The notes under the pieces: model-generated
The model's database searches: none
Seen by the model: only the letters and a program-made list of their open reading frames with translations
What the model was told of the DNA's origin: nothing
In this document: in pieces, positions 52,078 to 52,167 of the stretch
Layout of the letters: each line of letters begins with the position of its first letter
Numbering within the stretch: position 1 is the first letter of the stretch
Assembly: GCA_900759105.1 (NCBI GenBank)
Contig: CAAETY010000103.1
Coordinates: forward strand, 1-52,167
Reading direction: 5' to 3'
DNA from: Peptococcaceae bacterium
GTDB taxonomy: Bacteria > Bacillota > Peptococcia > Peptococcales > Peptococcaceae
Length of the DNA: 52,167 nt
Program-made: the position numbers and the translations under genes

Positions 52078-52151
52078 AAAACCACCGGTTGAACCGGTGG
52101 TTTTAGCAAGCCCTATAAGGGCTTTTCTCTTGTGGTAACCCCTTAAGGGGT
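52078..52151. repeat. Cluster of three palindromes at the window edge
   Basis: Perfect palindromes with short loops: AAAACCACCGGTT..AACCGGTGGTTTT (52078-52104), an AAGCCC..GGGCTT hairpin (about 52109-52125) and ACCCCTTAAGGGGT (52138-52151). They resemble the subterminal hairpins of IS200/IS605 elements; the transposase, if any, would lie beyond the window. Confidence 0.4.
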
Positions 52152-52167
52152 ATTGAATGGTCTGGCA

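Overview
The window looks like part of the chromosome of an anaerobic Gram-positive Bacillota, probably a Clostridia-type gut or mucosal organism; the genus cannot be fixed from the sequence. Evidence: strong AGGAGG ribosome binding sites, an SLH-anchored surface protein, a sortase with its substrate, desulfoferrodoxin, a glycyl radical enzyme (an oxygen-sensitive class), ATG/GTG/TTG starts and moderate GC. There are about 43 protein genes. I saw no rRNA, tRNA or CRISPR array. Two LysR genes carry apparent 3' frameshifts.

Left part (1-17.8 kb): an FtsX permease cut by the window edge, a MATE exporter, xpt, a CPBP protease, a sugar/maltose-type acetyltransferase, a YgjP-type metallopeptidase, a flavodoxin-like lipoprotein, and a ferredoxin/NapH-like pair. 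Next comes a first 'anion cassette': an SLC13/DASS-type transporter, a cytoplasmic AlkP-superfamily hydrolase and a divergent LysR gene. Then follow a Crp/Fnr regulator, a DUF134 protein plus desulfoferrodoxin, ilvE, a DegV protein, a PH-like membrane protein and beta-carbonic anhydrase.

17.9-25.9 kb: a 1541-residue SLH surface protein with repeated Shr-like HID (DUF1533) domains and an iron-box-like palindrome upstream, a LysR regulator, and an ApbE / NusG-domain-II / Gx-transporter operon.

25.9-41.7 kb is the centrepiece: a minus-strand operon of 17 genes (about 14.5 kb) encoding a glycyl radical bacterial microcompartment for choline. CutC carries every choline trimethylamine-lyase active-site residue at a constant +25 offset from the Desulfovibrio enzyme. 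CutD activates it. Choline becomes trimethylamine plus acetaldehyde; a CoA-acylating aldehyde dehydrogenase makes acetyl-CoA; PduL and an EutQ-like protein lead to acetyl phosphate and acetate. Shell proteins (single, double and permuted BMC domains and an EutN vertex) and PduS/PduT redox proteins complete it. There is no alcohol dehydrogenase, no choline transporter and no B12 enzyme in the locus. A second aldehyde dehydrogenase, encoded next to CutC, has Ser in place of the catalytic Cys. A MerR regulator lies upstream, and the operon promoter has a MerR-style 19-bp spacer with a dyad; a second matching dyad lies 230 bp further upstream.

Right part (41.9-52.2 kb): a class B sortase and a thioester-domain/Cna_B adhesin, a DMT permease with a small overlapping gene, a second anion cassette (transporter, AlkP hydrolase, divergent LysR) in swapped gene order, a TauE/SafE permease, and at the edge a cluster of perfect palindromes resembling an IS200/IS605-type end.
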